Source: Bacteroidales bacterium
Lineage (GTDB): Bacteria > Bacteroidota > Bacteroidia > Bacteroidales > UBA4181
Assembly: GCA_031287245.1 (NCBI GenBank)
Contig: JAITTD010000036.1
Location: 1 to 9,192 of the forward strand
Reading direction: 5' to 3'
DNA length: 9,192 nt
Part shown: positions 5,755 to 9,192 of the stretch, one piece after another
How the letters are laid out: each line of letters opens with the position of its first letter
Numbering within the stretch: the stretch's first letter is position 1
Made by a program: the position numbers and the translations under genes
The notes under the pieces: model-generated
What the model was told of the DNA's origin: nothing
The model's input: only the letters and a program-made list of their open reading frames with translations
Database searches by the model: none

Positions 5755-8391
5755 TTGAAAGCCTCGGTTCACAATACAGTTATATGTTATCTGACAGCAG
5801 TTTTAATGGTTTTTGCGGGTTGCAGTACGCGGAAAAACACGGGGCTGACTCGTGCCTATCATAACACTACCACCCGCTTCAACATTCTGTTCAATGCGAA
5901 GGAATACTATGCAAAAGGGTTGTTGCGAGCGGAAGAAAGCAAGAAAGACGATTATACGCAAATCATACCGCTGTTTCTGTACAGCGATAAGGCTGTAATA
6001 TCGGCTGTGTCAGGTGATATGAGTTCCGCTGCCCAAAAAGCCACCAAGGGGGTAAACCTGCACTCCATCACCGCCAAACCCAAGGTGGGCAAAAGCGGCA
6101 TGACGCCTGAGCAGAAAAAATTTTACGACAAACGCGAATTTAACAAATACATTGACGACTGTTACCTGCTGGTGGGCAAGACTTATGTCTATTCGGGCGA
6201 GTATTTTTTAGCAACACGCTCGTTCAACTTCATCGAAGCCGAATTTCCCGGCGAGCCTGTGCTGTACGAGTCGCGGCTTTGGAAAGCCAAAGCGCTGATG
6301 CTCGACAAGAATTACCGCGAAGCCACTATCCTGTTGAACGAACTCCACGAGGACGAGAAATTCCCCGACGACAAAGCCCTGCGGTCGGAACTGGAAGCCA
6401 CCACTGCCGATTTGCACATCAGGCAGAAAGATTACGCCACCGCCATCAGGTATCTCAACGAGGCGCTGATATACACCAAACCGAAGAACACAAAGGTGCG
6501 CTATCATTACGTATTGGCGCAACTGTATCTTGCCACCAACGATTTCAACAGCGCTACGGACAATTTCCGTGCTGTTATCCGCATGAATCCGCCTTATGAG
6601 ATGACGTTCAACGCCACCATCAGCATGGCAACCGCAGCCAAAGGAAACGGCGCCGGTTCGGAAGAGGTGAAACGACTGTTGCAAAAAATGCTGCGCGACA
6701 TAAAAAACGCAGAATACCACGACCAGATTTATTTTGCACTGGCTGAAATAGAAATGGGCGAAGGCAATCGCAAGCAAGCCATTGAATATTATCAGAAATC
6801 GGCTTCCTCTTCTACCAACAATATTCCTCAAAAAACGAAATCGTACCTCACCTTGGCCGATTTGTTCTATGAAAACCGCCAATATGTGCCCGCACAAGCC
6901 TATTACGACAGCGTGATGATGAATGCGCCTGCCGATTATCCAAACTACATCCAGATTGCAGCCAAAACAAAGAATTTGACGGTATTGGTGGAAAACCTCA
7001 ACACCGTGCATTTTCAGGACAGCGTGCAACGCATCGCCAAAATGCCGGCTGACGAAAGAACCAAACTGATAGACGGCATCATCAGCGCTATTCAAAAAGC
7101 AGAGCAGAACAAACAACAGAGCGAGGCGCTAAGGCAACAGCAGATTGCAGCCAACATGAGCAGGCAAAGCAGTTTGCCCGATGCCAAAGCCAAAGTACAG
7201 TGGTATTTCTACAATCCGGCAACGGTGAGCCAAGGATTGGGAGAATTTCAGGTGAAATGGGGAAAACGAGCGCTGGATGACAACTGGCGCCGCAAAAACA
7301 AAGGCGAAATGGCAGATTTTATGGTGGAAGAGCAGACAGACACGGACGAACAGTTGAAAGTGTCGGACACCAACAGTCGCGACTATTACACCCAGTTCCT
7401 TCCGCTGACCGATTCAGCCATGACCGTGTCGCACCGCAAGATTCAGGAAGCGCTCTACAATTTGGGCTACATCTATACCAACGATTTCAACGAAAATGCG
7501 CAGGCAGCGGCGCAATATGAGGATTTGGCACGACGCTATCCCGAAAGTTCCTATGCTGATGCGGCATATTACTATCTGTATCAGTTATACACCAAGATGG
7601 GCAACCAATCGGCAGCCGACAGAAACAAAAATCTGCTGTTTGCACACGCTCCAGAAAGCACCTTTGCCAAAATCATCAAAGATCCAGCATATTTGGATAG
7701 ATTAATGCAGGAACAGGGCGAAGTGTCGAAAATTTACGAACAGGTATATCAGAGTTATCTGGATGGCTGGTACGAGCAGGTCATTGCCGTGGCAAGCGAT
7801 GCTATCAACAAACATCCGAAAGATGTGTTGCTCCCCAAGTTCGATTATCTGCGGGCTTCGTCCGTCGGGAAGTTGGGAACTCAGGCTACGATGCGGGCTG
7901 AGATGCTAAAAATAACGGAAACCTATCCGGGCAACGAGATGGCGCAACTGGCTCAGAACATTATTGACGTGATTGACGGCAAAGACCCCTCGCTGAAAAA
8001 AGCCGCACAAGCCGAGCGCGTGAAAACGCTATACACAGCGGGCGAAACAGGCATACACTATTTCGTATGGGTGGTGACTTCCAAAGAAGACCTCAACCAG
8101 TTGTCGTTCGACCTGCTCAATTTTAATCTCGACCACTATCTGAACAGCAATCTGGAACTGAGTCGCAATGTGATAGACGACAGCCACACCCTGCTAATCG
8201 TGAAAAGTTTCCCTGATGTTGCTCAGGCAAAGGCGTATTACCAAACATTCATTAAAAATGCAGGCGTAACGAAAAACGTCAAAAAAGAGCACACGCCCGT
8301 TTTCATTTCCGAAGGCAATTTCGGAATTCTTGAAAAAGACAAAAAGATAGACGATTACATAGCGTTTTTCAAAAACGATGTGAAAAAATAA
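5755..8391 (+). CDS. porW: type IX secretion system lipoprotein PorW/SprE, TPR-rich
   Basis: PorW (SprE in Flavobacterium) is a T9SS lipoprotein needed for secretion and gliding, reported to link the PorK/PorN ring to the translocon. The 878-residue product is SprE-sized. It has a lipoprotein signal with a VFAGC lipobox (Cys23), and CSTRKN lacks the acidic residues of Bacteroidota surface-export signals, which fits a periplasm-facing position. Next come the family's RAYHNTTTRFNILFNAKEYY segment (about 35-54), TPR-like helices from about 125 to 470, and a Gln-rich linker (about 444-465). WYFYNPATVSQGLGEFQVKW begins at 483 and is followed by DDNWRRKNK, a family hallmark. More TPR helices lie at about 560-650, and the conserved C-terminal domain begins at 768 (HYFVWVV, LSFDLLNFN, VFISEGNFGIL). 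The start is TTG at 5755: a stop lies seven codons upstream (5734) and the first ATG (5806) would remove most of the signal peptide. No clear promoter was found. Confidence 0.93.
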   Translation: MKASVHNTVICYLTAVLMVFAGCSTRKNTGLTRAYHNTTTRFNILFNAKEYYAKGLLRAEESKKDDYTQIIPLFLYSDKAVISAVSGDMSSAAQKATKGVNLHSITAKPKVGKSGMTPEQKKFYDKREFNKYIDDCYLLVGKTYVYSGEYFLATRSFNFIEAEFPGEPVLYESRLWKAKALMLDKNYREATILLNELHEDEKFPDDKALRSELEATTADLHIRQKDYATAIRYLNEALIYTKPKNTKVRYHYVLAQLYLATNDFNSATDNFRAVIRMNPPYEMTFNATISMATAAKGNGAGSEEVKRLLQKMLRDIKNAEYHDQIYFALAEIEMGEGNRKQAIEYYQKSASSSTNNIPQKTKSYLTLADLFYENRQYVPAQAYYDSVMMNAPADYPNYIQIAAKTKNLTVLVENLNTVHFQDSVQRIAKMPADERTKLIDGIISAIQKAEQNKQQSEALRQQQIAANMSRQSSLPDAKAKVQWYFYNPATVSQGLGEFQVKWGKRALDDNWRRKNKGEMADFMVEEQTDTDEQLKVSDTNSRDYYTQFLPLTDSAMTVSHRKIQEALYNLGYIYTNDFNENAQAAAQYEDLARRYPESSYADAAYYYLYQLYTKMGNQSAADRNKNLLFAHAPESTFAKIIKDPAYLDRLMQEQGEVSKIYEQVYQSYLDGWYEQVIAVASDAINKHPKDVLLPKFDYLRASSVGKLGTQATMRAEMLKITETYPGNEMAQLAQNIIDVIDGKDPSLKKAAQAERVKTLYTAGETGIHYFVWVVTSKEDLNQLSFDLLNFNLDHYLNSNLELSRNVIDDSHTLLIVKSFPDVAQAKAYYQTFIKNAGVTKNVKKEHTPVFISEGNFGILEKDKKIDDYIAFFKNDVKK

Positions 8392-8419
8392 CCGCTTCAG
8401 GCAATAGCCTCTATTCCCC

Positions 8420-8461
8420 GTTAGGGTTTCGGGTTTCGGGTTTAAGGTTTCGGGTTTAAGG
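8420..8461. repeat. heptamer tandem repeat, TTTCGGG/TTTAAGG (array 2)
   Basis: Six consecutive 7-bp units are read on the plus strand: GTTAGGG, TTTCGGG, TTTCGGG, TTTAAGG, TTTCGGG and TTTAAGG. The array starts 29 bp after the porW stop codon in the convergent intergenic region. It resembles telomere heptamers but is most likely a simple-sequence repeat of unknown role. Confidence 0.85.
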
Positions 8462-8478
8462 TCAGCCGTGGCTGTGAA

Positions 8479-8520
8479 GATTTTCTCCCTTTGAGTGGGG
8501 ATTTTCTCTATATTGAGATT
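8479..8520. repeat. 21-bp imperfect direct repeat, two copies
   Basis: GATTTTCTC occurs at 8479-8487 and again at 8500-8508, exactly 21 bp apart, and each is followed by TTGAG within 10 bp. The second copies diverge elsewhere. It lies between array 2 and the RHH stop codon. With porW and the RHH gene converging here, it may form part of an RNA 3' end, but no strong hairpin with a T tract was found. Confidence 0.5.
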
Positions 8521-8525
8521 TATTT

Positions 8526-8756
8526 CTAAAACAAGGTTGGATAATCGGTTTCAAACTTTTCGAGAACCGTTGAAATAACGGTTTCGCGAATAAATTTTGA
8601 GCGGTTGTGGATGCCGTATTTTTTGCAATATTCGTCTATTGCCTTCATCTCTTTGTTGTTGAACAGAATGGTTGCCTTATTGATCCGCAACAAATCCGAC
8701 TCCGAATGATTGTTCAAAGTCGTTTTTTGCTGCTTTTTTTGGGTTTTCCCTTTCAT
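8526..8756 (-). CDS. small ribbon-helix-helix (CopG/Arc-like) protein
   Basis: The 76-residue product has a basic, Gln/Lys-rich N-terminus (MKGKTQKKQQK) and then an apparent RHH fold. A beta strand KATILFN (about 28-34) is followed by helix A, KEMKAIDEYCKKYGI (about 36-50), a turn HNRSKF, helix B, IRETVISTVLEKF, and a DYPTLF tail. RHH proteins bind DNA as dimers through the strand and act as repressors, antitoxins or plasmid/mobilisation factors; which applies here cannot be told. The ATG at 8756 is chosen; a TTG at 8762 would add two residues read from repeat DNA. It starts 9 nt after the nqrB stop codon, so co-transcription with nqrB is likely, an odd partner for a respiratory gene. No toxin or relaxase gene lies beside it in view. 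Confidence 0.75.
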   Translation of the reverse strand: MKGKTQKKQQKTTLNNHSESDLLRINKATILFNNKEMKAIDEYCKKYGIHNRSKFIRETVISTVLEKFETDYPTLF

Positions 8757-8786
8757 TGTCAACTGTCAATTGTCAATTGTCAATTG
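8756..8786. repeat. heptamer tandem repeat, unit TTGTCAA (TTGACAA on the minus strand), spanning the nqrB stop (array 3)
   Basis: On the plus strand the units are TTGTCAA (8756-8762), CTGTCAA (8763-8769), TTGTCAA (8770-8776) and TTGTCAA (8777-8783), plus a partial TTG (8784-8786). Read on the minus strand, it supplies the last six codons of nqrB (QLTIDN), its TGA stop (8768-8766), the 9-nt gap and the first base of the RHH start codon. Confidence 0.9.
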
Positions 8787-9192
8787 CCTTTTCAATCTTC
8801 TGTTGATATTCGCCTGCACCACGTAATGGTCTATCAGCGGGGCGAAAGTGTTCATCAGCAGGATGGCGAGCATCATTCCTTCAGGATAAGCCGGATTGAG
8901 TACACGAATGAGCACAGCCATCAAACCTGTCAGAAAGCCGTAGATATATTTGCCCGTGTTGGTATGCGCCGCCGATACCGGATCTGTTGCCATGAAAATG
9001 GCGCCGAATGCAAATCCACCTATCACAAAATGGTAGTAGTAAGGTATTGCCATAGAAGGATTATTTAAAGAAGACTTTACAGGTAACCATCCGAAATATG
9101 TTAAAAGTACCGCTATCCCCAAACATAGTACTGCTGTAAACGATATTGTTACACAATAGTTTAATGCAACAGACTTAAATTTCCAGTGAAAA
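8766..9192 (-). CDS. nqrB: Na+-translocating NADH:quinone reductase subunit B (NqrB), C-terminal part, cut by right window edge
   Basis: The minus-strand frame is open from the right window edge (first full codon at 9191) to the TGA at 8768-8766, giving 141 residues of the C-terminal region of an approximately 400-residue membrane protein. NqrB is an integral subunit of the Na+-pumping NADH dehydrogenase of the inner membrane. Hallmarks are GGFAFGAIFMATDPVSAA, TNTGKYIYGF, VLIRVLNPAYPEGMMLAIL and FAPLIDHYVVQANINRRLKR, all typical of NqrB rather than RnfD. At least three hydrophobic membrane segments are present. The covalent FMN threonine lies upstream, outside the window. Two things are odd: the final QLTIDN is encoded by heptamer repeat, and nqrC does not follow, although nqrABCDEF is normally one operon. 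The TTG at 9122 is an internal codon, not the gene start. Confidence 0.92.
   Translation of the reverse strand, partial: FHWKFKSVALNYCVTISFTAVLCLGIAVLLTYFGWLPVKSSLNNPSMAIPYYYHFVIGGFAFGAIFMATDPVSAAHTNTGKYIYGFLTGLMAVLIRVLNPAYPEGMMLAILLMNTFAPLIDHYVVQANINRRLKRQLTIDN

Noticed and set aside
6208..7116. 302-residue minus-strand open frame inside porW
   Set aside because: Antisense to conserved PorW coding sequence; His/Val/Phe-rich composition is typical of reverse-frame shadows.
8420..8461. CRISPR array or true telomere
   Set aside because: Units are 7 bp with no spacers, only six copies, and internal to a chromosome with coding genes on both sides.
8756..8786. Repeated TTGACA on the minus strand as sigma-70 -35 boxes for the RHH gene
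   Set aside because: It is a by-product of the TTGACAA repeat, it abuts or overlaps the start codon, and Bacteroidota promoters use TTTG/TAnnTTTG instead.
8607..9068. 153-residue plus-strand open frame opposite the RHH and nqrB genes
   Set aside because: It crosses two recognised minus-strand genes and the heptamer array; no family resemblance.
9120..9122. TTG as the start of a short membrane protein
   Set aside because: The frame is open upstream to the window edge and the sequence is the C-terminal part of NqrB, so this codon is internal.

Overview
The window looks like chromosome from a member of the Bacteroidota, probably Bacteroidales-like. It carries genes typical of that phylum: a type IX secretion (T9SS) lipoprotein of the PorW/SprE family, a PorP/SprF-family outer-membrane protein, a large secreted protein with a type B T9SS sorting domain, a PD-(D/E)XK 'transposase' of the Rpn/PDDEXK_2 type, and the C-terminal part of Na+-translocating NADH:quinone reductase subunit B (NqrB). 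Three promoters match the Bacteroidota -33/-7 pattern (TTG or TTTG, about 18-20 bp, TAnnTTTG), and Shine-Dalgarno sequences are not evident.

Layout from left to right. (1) 1-639, minus strand: 5' part of a PDDEXK_2/Rpn-like nuclease gene, running off the left edge. (2) 640-771: intergenic, with its promoter, a candidate terminator for the next operon and an AT-rich heptamer repeat. (3) 772-5244, minus strand: a two-gene operon of a 1177-residue secreted modular surface protein followed after 3 nt by its probable PorP/SprF partner. (4) 5245-5378: divergent promoter region. (5) 5379-5654, plus strand: a solitary Phd/YefM-type antitoxin with no toxin beside it. (6) 5755-8391, plus strand: PorW/SprE lipoprotein with a TTG start. 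(7) 8392-8525: convergent intergenic region with six telomere-like heptamers and a 21-bp direct repeat. (8) 8526-8756, minus strand: a small ribbon-helix-helix protein. (9) 8766-9192, minus strand: the nqrB 3' part, whose last codons are made of a third heptamer repeat.

How they fit together: the surface protein and the PorP/SprF protein form a common T9SS cargo/anchor pair. PorW/SprE is a core T9SS component, so items 3 and 6 belong to one theme of protein export to the cell surface. The antitoxin-like regulator sits between them and shares its promoter region with the cargo operon. The nqrB end is unusual because nqrC does not follow it; an RHH gene does, and the junction is a TTGACAA heptamer array.

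No tRNA, rRNA, CRISPR array, complete insertion sequence or riboswitch was recognised, and no stretch over 300 bases lacks a gene. I see no clearly new defence or enzymatic system. The least explained features are the three unrelated heptamer arrays at gene 3' ends, the broken nqr order and the orphan antitoxin.
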